Assembly: GCA_016235225.1 (NCBI GenBank)
Contig: JACRLS010000262.1
Coordinates: forward strand, 1-6,971
DNA length: 6,971 bases
Source: Nitrospirota bacterium
Lineage (GTDB): Bacteria > Nitrospirota > Nitrospiria > Nitrospirales > Nitrospiraceae
Direction of reading: 5' to 3'
In this document: positions 1-5,197 of the stretch, one piece after another
Position numbering within the stretch: position 1 is the first letter of the stretch
Layout: each line of letters opens with the position of its first letter
The notes under the pieces: generated by a model
Databases searched by the model: none
Seen by the model: only the letters and a program-made list of their open reading frames with translations
Told to the model about the DNA's origin: nothing
Program-made: the position numbers and the translations under genes

Positions 1-244
1 TCCAGGCGAGGGACAGCCCTAGGACGAGGGTTGCGGCGGCCACCCCCGCGGCGAGCGAGGCCGTATTCCAGAGCAGCTCGGGTATGCGCGTGTTCCACAG
101 GCGGAGCCAGAGGGCCGGCTCGGCGCTGAGGGCGAGATAGCTGACATAGAGCAGCGGCAGGCAGATGAAGGTCGCGACCCCGATGGCAATCACAGAGAGG
201 GGGCCGGTGATGGGATATCGTGCAGCGGTGATCATGGGGGTCAT
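1..244 (-). CDS. Ferric-iron ABC transporter permease, N-terminal part (cut by window edge)
   Basis: This is the start of a membrane permease whose remainder lies beyond position 1. My translation of the complement from the ATG at 244 begins MTPMITAARYPITG and gives about 81 residues. A first hydrophobic segment lies at about residues 14-39. A second begins near residue 59 after a short polar stretch containing LWNT, as expected for FbpB-type iron permeases, which carry Fe(3+) across the inner membrane using an ATPase partner. It lies 12 bp after the stop of the binding-protein gene and in the same frame, so the two are almost certainly co-transcribed. An in-frame stop at 257-259 limits the start to ATG 244 or ATG 235. 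Neither has a clear Shine-Dalgarno sequence, so translation may be coupled to the upstream gene. The assignment rests on the hydrophobic pattern and the neighbour; the ATPase gene is not in the window. Confidence 0.8.
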   Translation of the reverse strand, partial: MTPMITAARYPITGPLSVIAIGVATFICLPLLYVSYLALSAEPALWLRLWNTRIPELLWNTASLAAGVAAATLVLGLSLAW

Positions 245-256
245 GCGAGAGAGCCG

Positions 257-1285
257 CTACCGGAGGCCGCTCTTTTCGATCAGCGCCATGGCCGGTTCGC
301 GCAGTTCGCTCAGCCGGGCGAGGGGAACCGTGGTCGTGCGGAAGCTGTTGCGTGGTGGGAGTGCCGGATCGGGTGCCACGTCGGCGCGAATCGGATACTC
401 CTTGTTCAGGTCCGCAAACATCTTCTGGCCGTCCTGCGAGACGAGAAACTCGACCAATCGGGTCGCGGCCTCCGCATGACGAGTCTGCTTCACGATGCCG
501 ACGCCGGCCGCATTGAGGATGGCGCCCATGCCCCCCTGCTGCTGATCCGGCATAAGGATTGCGATCGGGGCATTCGGCTGCGTGGCCAGATGGCGATAGA
601 TGTAGTAGTGATTCACAATTCCCACCGCAGCCTGTCCTTTCGCCACCGCCTCGACGATCTGTGAGCTCTTCCCGAAGACCTGCGTGCCGGCGTTCGCCTT
701 GAGTCCCTCAAGAAAGCGACGCGTCCGATCATCGCCGTGGAAAGCCTGGATGACGGACACGCCCGCTTGCAGGTATTCGCTGCCGGCGTTCGGAATCGCA
801 ATCCGGCCTTTCCATTTCGGGTCGGCCAGATCAAAGAGGGAGGTGAGGTCTTTCGGCGTCACCTGGCTGGTGTTGTAGATCAGGACCCAGACCCGGCCCG
901 AGAGGCCCACCCAACTGTTGTCCGGGGCCCGGAACGTCGCCGGGATGACCTGGTCGATCTCCTTCGAGGCGAGCGGGAGCAGGAGCCCGAGTTCGTAGGC
1001 GCGATCAAGGCTGCCGGCATCGTTGGTGATGAAGACGTCCGCCGGAGTGCGCAGGCCCTCCGCCTGGAGGCGGTTAACGAGCTCGGTCGAACCCGATGAG
1101 AGTAGGTCCACCTGAATGCCGGTCTTGGTCTGGAAGGCATCCAGCACCGGCTTGATCAACCGCTCCGCCCGGCCGGAATAGACGACCAGATGCTCGGCCG
1201 CCGGAACCGGCAGCGCCGTCCCCAGCACGCAGAGCCAAGCGGACAGGAGGCAGAGGAGTCGTGCTTGAAATTGATTTTGATTCAT
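257..1285 (-). CDS. Fe(3+) ABC transporter substrate-binding protein (FbpA/FutA/IdiA type)
   Basis: This 342-residue periplasmic protein would capture ferric iron and deliver it to the adjoining permease. Residues 1-30 form a Sec signal peptide, with hydrophobic LLCLLSAWLCVLGTAL and likely cleavage after VPAA. The mature protein opens with EHLVVYSGRAE (31-41), the YSGR first-strand motif of this family. The GSTELVNRL, ADVFITNDAG and KGRIAIPNAGS blocks also fit family 1 periplasmic iron-binding proteins. HYYIY (226-230) supplies the tyrosines expected to bind iron, as the tyrosine pair does in FbpA. Length is normal for the family. ATG 1285 is the only start that keeps the signal peptide. No good ribosome binding site precedes it, and a strong promoter lies directly upstream, pointing to a leaderless or near-leaderless message. 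Iron is the most likely substrate because fur is next door; another oxyanion or metal ligand is possible but less likely. Confidence 0.9.
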   Translation of the reverse strand: MNQNQFQARLLCLLSAWLCVLGTALPVPAAEHLVVYSGRAERLIKPVLDAFQTKTGIQVDLLSSGSTELVNRLQAEGLRTPADVFITNDAGSLDRAYELGLLLPLASKEIDQVIPATFRAPDNSWVGLSGRVWVLIYNTSQVTPKDLTSLFDLADPKWKGRIAIPNAGSEYLQAGVSVIQAFHGDDRTRRFLEGLKANAGTQVFGKSSQIVEAVAKGQAAVGIVNHYYIYRHLATQPNAPIAILMPDQQQGGMGAILNAAGVGIVKQTRHAEAATRLVEFLVSQDGQKMFADLNKEYPIRADVAPDPALPPRNSFRTTTVPLARLSELREPAMALIEKSGLR

Positions 1286-1292
1286 GCTCTAA

Positions 1293-1321
1293 ATTATAAC
1301 TGACAAAAAAAGGCGGGTCAA
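1293..1321 (-). promoter_or_regulatory. Sigma-70 promoter of the iron-binding protein gene
   Basis: Read on the complement, TTGACC (1321-1316) is followed after exactly 17 bp by TATAAT (1298-1293). The -10 is perfect and the -35 matches at five of six positions. The -35 overlaps the TGA stop of fur (1320-1318). A start of transcription 6-7 bases past the -10 falls at about 1286-1287, just before the ATG at 1285. Repression by Fur would be expected from the gene content, but I could not find a convincing 19-bp Fur box here. Confidence 0.75.
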
Positions 1322-1758
1322 TGACGGCAGCTAGAACAGACACCATAGAGTTCCAGCTTGTGGGTCTGGATCGTAAAGCCGTTCCGGGAGGCCACTTCTT
1401 CCTGGAGCCGTTCGATATCGCAGTTCTCGAACTCCACGATCTTGCCGCAACCGGTGCAGATCAGGTGGTCGTGATGCCCTTTGTGCGCCACGTTGTCGTA
1501 CTGCGTTTGGGTGCCGAAGTGGCGGGCTTGCGCGAGGCCGGCCTCGCAGAACAGGTTGAGCGTCCGGTAAATCGTCGCCAGCCCCAGGTGCGGTATCCGT
1601 TTCGCCAGCCGGTGGTACATCGCTTCGGCGGTGATGTGCTCAACTTTCAAGAACGCGTCCAGGATCTGCTCTCGCTGGCGCGTCAGCTTGAGTTGATGCT
1701 TCGCCAAGTGCTCTTTCAGGAGCACGATATCCTTGGGAAGTCGATGGACGGTCGCCAT
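1318..1758 (-). CDS. fur: Ferric uptake regulator Fur
   Basis: A 146-residue metal-sensing repressor of the Fur family. The N-terminal winged helix includes KLTRQREQILDAF (24-36) and a recognition helix in HLGLATIYRTLNLF (57-70). The C-terminal dimerisation domain has HHDHLIC (95-101) for metal binding. Two cysteine pairs, C101/C104 and C141/C144, would hold the structural zinc. Glu109 in GKIVEF is the residue expected in Fur; the peroxide sensor PerR has Asp at this place, so PerR is unlikely, though Zur cannot be fully excluded. ATG 1758 is chosen because GGAGG lies 4 bases upstream; a TTG at 1779 would add seven residues but has no such support. The iron-uptake genes follow on the same strand after 32 bp, so Fur probably controls them and may be partly co-transcribed with them. 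Confidence 0.93.
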   Translation of the reverse strand: MATVHRLPKDIVLLKEHLAKHQLKLTRQREQILDAFLKVEHITAEAMYHRLAKRIPHLGLATIYRTLNLFCEAGLAQARHFGTQTQYDNVAHKGHHDHLICTGCGKIVEFENCDIERLQEEVASRNGFTIQTHKLELYGVCSSCRH

Positions 1759-1762
1759 GGGG

Positions 1763-1767
1763 CCTCC
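1763..1767 (-). promoter_or_regulatory. Ribosome binding site deciding the fur start
   Basis: GGAGG on the complement, separated by CCCC from the ATG at 1758. The spacing is slightly short but clearly favours this ATG over the upstream TTG at 1779. Confidence 0.75.
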
Positions 1768-1779
1768 GATCGGGGGCAA

Positions 1780-1809
1780 ATATTAAGAGGGCGCAGCCCC
1801 ATCGGTCAA
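1780..1809 (-). promoter_or_regulatory. Predicted fur promoter
   Basis: On the complement, TTGACC (1809-1804) is followed by TAATAT (1785-1780) after 18 bp, or by TTAATA (1786-1781) after 17 bp. Transcription would begin near 1773, giving a leader of about 15 bases that includes the GGAGG site. The -35 hexamer is identical to that of the iron-binding protein promoter. The spacer holds a small inverted repeat, GGGC-TGC-GCCC, that could be part of an operator or chance in GC-rich DNA. Confidence 0.55.
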
Positions 1810-1940
1810 GCATCAAAACGGATCATCTGGGCAGAGAGCGCGGGGCAGGGAACAACTCCGCTGGATTCTCAGCCTGTTGGAAGAAACATTTCGTCTCTCA
1901 AATGGGAGATGCTACAGTGTCGGTATCCGACCGAGACCAA

Positions 1941-1946
1941 GGGAGG
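1941..1946 (+). promoter_or_regulatory. Ribosome binding site of the aldehyde dehydrogenase
   Basis: GGGAGG lies 8 bases before ATG 1955. It fixes the start there and rules against an in-frame upstream TTG at 1877, which would add 26 residues unlike the family's N-terminus. Confidence 0.75.
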
Positions 1947-1954
1947 GGCGAACC

Positions 1955-3457
1955 ATGTCTGCGCCGCGCGTTGAGAATTTTGTGAACGGAGTCTGGAAGG
2001 TTCCGCACTCCGGCAACCGGTTCGAGAGCCGCAACCCTGCCCATCCTGGCGAGGTCATCGGGACGTTTCCGGAGTCCGGGCAGGCCGACATCGACGAAGC
2101 CGTCTCCGCGGCCACGGGCGCCTTCGAAGGTTGGCGTGCGCTGGGGCTGGTGAAGCGGGCCGAGTACCTGCTCAAGGTGGCCTATTACATGGAGGCGGAT
2201 CTCGATCCGATGGCGCGCATTCTGGCGCGGGAGGCGGGCAAGCAGATCAACGAAGCGCGGGCCGACATCGTCGAGGCCGTCCACACGGCCCAGTACGCCT
2301 TTGCCTACGGACACATCGGCCAGTATGGCCGCGTCATGGGCGACGAAGTGGCGACCAAGCGCTGCTATGAAATATTGGAGCCGCGCGGGGTGGTCGTGGC
2401 CATCACACCCTGGAATTTTCCCGTGGCCTTGCCCTTCTGGCTGACCGGCCTCTCGCTCGTGCTCGGCAATTGCGTCATCCTCAAGCCCAGCGAATACACG
2501 CCTATGTGCGGGGCCAAGATCGCCGGGTGGTTTGAGAAAGCGGGGATCCCGCCGGGCGTCTTTCAAGTCGTGCAGGGTGCGGGCGAGACGGTCGGCGCGT
2601 CGCTGGTGGCCCATCCCAAGACCCATGTGGTGCTGTTTACAGGCAGTTACGAGGTCGGCCTCAAGATCAAGATGGAAGTGGCGAAGCACGCCAACAAGGT
2701 CTGCACCATCGAGACGGGCGGGAAGAACGCCGTGCTGGTCATGGAGGATGCCAATTTGGAGATGGCCGTCACCGCCGGCATCCTCTCCGCCTTCAAGACC
2801 TCCGGGCAACGCTGCGTCACCGGCGGCCGAATGTTGGTGGATGACAAGGTCATCGACCGCTTCAGGGAACGGTTTGTGGAGACGGCCAAACGCATCAAGG
2901 TGGGCGATCCGCTGGATGAGAGTGCCTTCTACGGCACCATGATCAATCCGCAGGGCGTCGAGAAGGGCAAGCGGTTCAACGAACTGGCGCGCAAGGAGGG
3001 CTTTCAAGTCCTGCTCGATCGGAACAACGAGCCGCCGCCGACACCGGACGGCTACTGGCTCCGGCCCTTCGTCTACACCGGGGCCTGGCGGAACACGAGC
3101 ACGGTCCTGACCGAAGAAGCCTTCAGCCCCCATGTGGCCATCGTCCCGGTGCGGGGATTGGAGCAGGCCGTCAGCGTCTACAACGACACGCGGTTCGGTC
3201 TCTCCGGCGCCATTATCACGGAAGATTATCGCAAGGCGAAATATGCGGAAGAGCACATGGAGTGCGGCATCTTCTACTGGAATCTCCCCTGCATCGGCGC
3301 CGGCGTGCGCCTGCCTTTCGGCGGCGTCAAGCAGTCCGGCAACCTCATCCCCTCCGCGGCCGGCCTCCTCCCGGTCTTGACCCACCCCAAGGCGGTCACG
3401 TACAACCTGGATACCAAGATCGTCATGGCCCAGGGACTTTCCGCGGAGATCAAATAA
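1955..3457 (+). CDS. NAD(P)+-dependent aldehyde dehydrogenase, substrate unknown
   Basis: A 500-residue soluble enzyme of the ALDH superfamily, oxidising an aldehyde to a carboxylate. It has normal length and all the key residues: Asn154 in TPWNFP (oxyanion hole), KPSE at 177-180 (cofactor binding), FTGS at 228-231, general base Glu253 in ETGGKN, and nucleophile Cys287 in SGQRC. The cofactor-binding glutamate motif, usually ExFGP, reads EEAFSP (387-392). Near the end, PFGGVKQSGNLIPSA (454-468) resembles the SGNHRPSA motif of succinylglutamate-semialdehyde dehydrogenase (AstD) more than the common SGxGRE motif. AstD's partners are not nearby, so I do not assign that role. The gene diverges from fur and stands apart from the next gene by a palindromic repeat, so it is probably monocistronic. 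I saw no clear promoter in 1810-1940. Confidence 0.92.
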   Translation: MSAPRVENFVNGVWKVPHSGNRFESRNPAHPGEVIGTFPESGQADIDEAVSAATGAFEGWRALGLVKRAEYLLKVAYYMEADLDPMARILAREAGKQINEARADIVEAVHTAQYAFAYGHIGQYGRVMGDEVATKRCYEILEPRGVVVAITPWNFPVALPFWLTGLSLVLGNCVILKPSEYTPMCGAKIAGWFEKAGIPPGVFQVVQGAGETVGASLVAHPKTHVVLFTGSYEVGLKIKMEVAKHANKVCTIETGGKNAVLVMEDANLEMAVTAGILSAFKTSGQRCVTGGRMLVDDKVIDRFRERFVETAKRIKVGDPLDESAFYGTMINPQGVEKGKRFNELARKEGFQVLLDRNNEPPPTPDGYWLRPFVYTGAWRNTSTVLTEEAFSPHVAIVPVRGLEQAVSVYNDTRFGLSGAIITEDYRKAKYAEEHMECGIFYWNLPCIGAGVRLPFGGVKQSGNLIPSAAGLLPVLTHPKAVTYNLDTKIVMAQGLSAEIK

Positions 3458-3459
3458 GC

Positions 3460-3527
3460 GTGAAGCGTATCTCGTGAAGCGCGGGCCGTCGCTCTGACGA
3501 GCGACGAACGACGAGATACGAGCGACC
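3460..3527. repeat. Nested palindromic intergenic repeat (REP-like; possible terminator)
   Basis: Outer arms CGTATCTCGT (3466-3475) and ACGAGATACG (3511-3520) pair over 10 bp. Inside them, CGTCGCTC (3487-3494) and GAGCGACG (3499-3506) form an 8-bp stem with loop TGAC. Two direct repeats add to this: GTGAAGCG at 3460 and 3474, and CGAGCGAC at 3498 and 3519. The element fills most of the 78 bp between two genes. It has no run of T, so it is not a classical intrinsic terminator, but it could halt or stabilise the dehydrogenase message. Its composition suggests a dispersed repeat family; a genome search would be needed to show that. Confidence 0.75.
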
Positions 3528-3535
3528 AATCCAGC

Positions 3536-4066
3536 ATGCGTAAGCCATCCGACATCGCCATCGATCGCGCACTGCTGCTCTATGCGCTGCAGCTCTTGGA
3601 GAAGCCCGAGGACGAAGAGGCGGAGGAAGAGTCGCCCGCCGCGGTCTTGATGAGCGACGTCAAGGTGCAGCAGCTGGCCTTCCTCTGCGAGCTGCAAATG
3701 TTCGCCCAGGGGCTCAGGGGCTTTCACTACGAGTACTTCCGGTTCGCCTACGGCGCCTATAGCAAAGACCTGGACAACGACCTGCTCGCCCTCCGCAAGA
3801 AGGACGAGGGGGTGGAGACGAATCAGAAAATCCTGGAGATCGTGAAGGCCATCGCGACGACGTATGGGCCGCAGGACAGTGGAGCCATCTCCAGGTCCGT
3901 CGAAGCGGTCGAAGTGAGCACCCCCTCCGAACCCGACCGCCGGCTCCCCATCAGGACCATCTCGTTTCATTCCACCTTGCTGGTGCCGTCGCGCATCGAA
4001 GTCAAAGCGGAGTTCGCAATTCCGGTGCCGGTACTCAGCCGCGTGAGCGCCGCGCTGGGGGGATAA
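3536..4066 (+). CDS. Uncharacterised protein resembling YwgA/Panacea (DUF4065-like) family
   Basis: A 176-residue soluble protein with no signal peptide or membrane segment. Residues 1-22 form a first helix (IDRALLLYALQLLEK), followed by a very acidic stretch, PEDEEAEEE (23-31). VKVQQLAFLCELQMF (42-56) and FHYEYFRFAYGAYSKDLDNDLLAL (63-86) match my memory of the KLQKLxYLxE...F...YGPYSxEL pattern of YwgA-like and Panacea-related proteins. Some Panacea members are antitoxins or protease adaptors, but many are unassigned, and I do not claim a role. The segment between LLALRKK and NQKILEIVKAI is shorter than I would expect. The C-terminal third (about 125-176) is not recognised. No ribosome binding site is seen before ATG 3536, but the first helix belongs to the fold, so this start is likely. 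The stop overlaps the ribosome binding site of the cytochrome gene. Confidence 0.75.
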   Translation: MRKPSDIAIDRALLLYALQLLEKPEDEEAEEESPAAVLMSDVKVQQLAFLCELQMFAQGLRGFHYEYFRFAYGAYSKDLDNDLLALRKKDEGVETNQKILEIVKAIATTYGPQDSGAISRSVEAVEVSTPSEPDRRLPIRTISFHSTLLVPSRIEVKAEFAIPVPVLSRVSAALGG

Positions 4067-4069
4067 GGA
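4064..4069 (+). promoter_or_regulatory. Ribosome binding site of the cytochrome gene, overlapping the previous stop
   Basis: TAAGGA at 4064-4069 contains the TAA stop of the preceding gene and lies 3 bases before ATG 4073. This arrangement suggests translational coupling between the two. Confidence 0.55.
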
Positions 4070-4072
4070 CCG

Positions 4073-4540
4073 ATGAGACAGACGACCGTCACCACGCGCA
4101 GAAGCCCCGCCGCTCTGCGCATCGGACTGCTTCTGAGCGGACTGCTCCTTGCGCTCTCTGCAACGAGTCAAGCCGATCCGGCGCCGGCCAATCCTGCGCC
4201 GACGTCCCCGGCCGAGGCCGAACGCGGCCGGATGGTCTTCAACGGCAAGGGAGTGTGCGCCTACTGCCATGGCGTCGATGGACGGCTGGATCAGATGCCG
4301 CCTCTCTTGCCGGAGACCGCCGCCATCATCGCCGGGCTCGATCCGAAACCGGCAAACCTCCGGCAGGCGGCCGGCCTGAAGTTGAAGACCGACAAAGAGC
4401 GATTTCGCGCGATTCGTGAGGGACACCCGGGGACGGGGATGCTTCCGGATACCAACCTCACCGATCAAGAAATTAATGATGCCCTGTCCTACCTCGCGGT
4501 ACTGCGGGAGCCGACGAAGACGCCGCGCAAGTCCCGCTAA
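4073..4540 (+). CDS. Periplasmic single-haem c-type cytochrome
   Basis: A 155-residue exported electron carrier. Residues 1-34 form a Sec signal peptide with an arginine-rich start, hydrophobic IGLLLSGLLLALSA (17-30) and likely cleavage after TSQA. A proline/alanine-rich linker (35-47) follows. The haem site is CAYCH (62-66), preceded by GRMVFNGKGV as in class I cytochromes. The distal haem ligand is probably Met123 in GTGMLPDTNLTDQEI, and the last helix is NDALSYLAVLRE. There is no sign of a lipobox or a second haem. The gene begins 6 bp after the preceding one and is likely co-transcribed with it. Its redox partner is not evident: no oxidase or reductase genes lie nearby. Confidence 0.9.
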   Translation: MRQTTVTTRRSPAALRIGLLLSGLLLALSATSQADPAPANPAPTSPAEAERGRMVFNGKGVCAYCHGVDGRLDQMPPLLPETAAIIAGLDPKPANLRQAAGLKLKTDKERFRAIREGHPGTGMLPDTNLTDQEINDALSYLAVLREPTKTPRKSR

Positions 4541-4600
4541 GGCCTCAGCGAGCGATCCGCGCGGAACCTGCCGCGGTGGCGAACTCTGTTGAGCGGGCGC

Positions 4601-4616
4601 TGCCTGGCGGCAGGCA
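4601..4616. repeat. Short hairpin upstream of the 65-residue gene
   Basis: TGCCTG and CAGGCA pair over 6 bp around loop GCGG. No T-run follows, so it is not a typical terminator. It lies 20 bases before ATG 4637 and could affect translation or be chance. Confidence 0.4.
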
Positions 4617-4636
4617 CAAGAGGATGTCCGCAACGT

Positions 4637-4834
4637 ATGAGCGCCTATCAGTGGACCACACAGACACCCATCGCCCCCGGGTGGTACTGGTATCGCGGCC
4701 AGGCCCACGAAGCCGATCCCTTCATTGTGCAAGTGGACGAAGTCGGGCAGTTTCAATGGCCTGACGGCGGGTATCAGGAAGTGAAGCTGGCCAAGGGTGA
4801 ATGGGCGGGGCCGATCCAACTGCCGGAGGAATGA
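4637..4834 (+). CDS. Small hypothetical protein (65 aa)
   Basis: A 65-residue, mildly acidic protein beginning MSAYQWTTQTPIAPGWYWYR. It is rich in aromatic residues, with GWYWYRG (15-21), FQWPDGGY (39-46) and a closing GEWAGPIQLPEE. It has no signal peptide, membrane segment or cysteine. The Trp/Tyr/Gly pattern suggests a small all-beta fold, but I recognise no family and assign no function. ATG 4637 is chosen because a TTG at 4589 would add 16 residues across the hairpin at 4601-4616. The nearest Shine-Dalgarno-like sequence, AAGAGGA at 4618-4624, is 12 bases away, which is long. The gene follows the cytochrome by 96 bp and ends 6 bp before the large palindromic element. Its composed, non-repetitive sequence argues for a real protein. 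Confidence 0.7.
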   Translation: MSAYQWTTQTPIAPGWYWYRGQAHEADPFIVQVDEVGQFQWPDGGYQEVKLAKGEWAGPIQLPEE

Positions 4835-4840
4835 GCAGAG

Positions 4841-5064
4841 GCGCAGGACCGTTGGGAGATTCCCCTGCTCCCGGAACGCGCATCCTCGGAAGGAAGGAGT
4901 ATAGGATACAGCCAGGCTGCCCTTCTTGCTCGCAGAGGCCGCACATCAGAATATGCTCCCTCGATGCGCGCAGTAAAGGGCAACCTGGCTATGTCCTTTG
5001 GGAAGTAGAGGAGTAAGGAGGAAAAACCGACGGGCGCAAGAGGAATCTCCCAACGGCCCTGCGC
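4841..5064. repeat. Long imperfect palindrome, possible MITE-like element or structured RNA
   Basis: The 224-bp segment folds on itself through three nested stems. Outer arms 4841-4863 and 5042-5064 (containing CCGTTGGGAGATTCC and GGAATCTCCCAACGG) are complementary at 22 of 23 positions. Middle arms 4903-4924 and 4976-4997 match at 19 of 22. Inner arms 4941-4947 and 4963-4969 match at 6 of 7. The outer stem continues loosely inward through CCTGCTCCCG and CGGGCGCAAG; a bubble of about 39 and 44 bases separates the outer and middle stems. Of the five mismatched pairs, four would be G-U wobbles in RNA from the minus strand and one in RNA from the plus strand. No transposase or convincing coding frame is present, and no clear target-site duplication. 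A transposon-derived repeat, a terminator/leader structure, or an RNA with 6S-like shape are all open. Confidence 0.8.
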
Positions 5065-5197
5065 ACGCAGATAAGGGGCAGCTAGATATGGCCCCCGAGG
5101 AGAGGTCGCAGAGGGGCGGCGGTCTCGCGAAGCGCCACTCGGATGCGGTCTCCCGGGCACTCCGACACATCACTGAGAAAGGCCGATCAGGTCACCG
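5065..5197 (+). other. Leader region before the helicase gene
   Basis: Together with the palindrome this completes a 363-bp stretch without a recognised gene. I see no clear sigma-70 promoter in it; TAGATA at 5083-5088 has no matching -35. A weak AGG (5189-5191) lies 6 bases before ATG 5198. TCGCAGAGG at 5106-5114 repeats a 9-mer inside the palindrome (4930-4938). If the helicase message begins upstream of or within the palindrome, its 5' leader would be long and structured. Confidence 0.4.

Noticed and set aside
1283..1305. Possible Fur box around the binding-protein start
   Set aside because: The AT-rich bases there match the 19-bp Fur palindrome poorly; the best self-complementary stretch agreed at only about half its positions.
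1321..1974. A 217-codon plus-strand frame opposite fur
   Set aside because: It mirrors fur, which has clear Fur motifs and a ribosome binding site. It has no recognisable domain.
1898..4819. A 973-codon open frame on the minus strand
   Set aside because: It lies antisense to the aldehyde dehydrogenase, the YwgA-like gene, the cytochrome and the small protein, all of which have better support. Its translation is rich in His, Arg, Asp and Gly with no domain, as expected from the complement of GC-rich codons.
5014..5021. TAAGGAGG, a perfect Shine-Dalgarno sequence
   Set aside because: No ATG, GTG or TTG lies in the next 15 bases, so it does not serve a gene that I can identify. It falls inside the bubble of the palindrome and is noted only as a curiosity.
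4835..5071. GCAGA on both sides of the palindrome as a target-site duplication
   Set aside because: The copies (4835-4839 and 5067-5071) are only five bases long and sit at unequal distances from the arms, so chance is likely.
4774..5160. A minus-strand frame of 128 codons across the palindrome
   Set aside because: It covers an inverted-repeat structure and the 3' part of the small gene, has no ribosome binding site or domain, and its length follows from GC richness.
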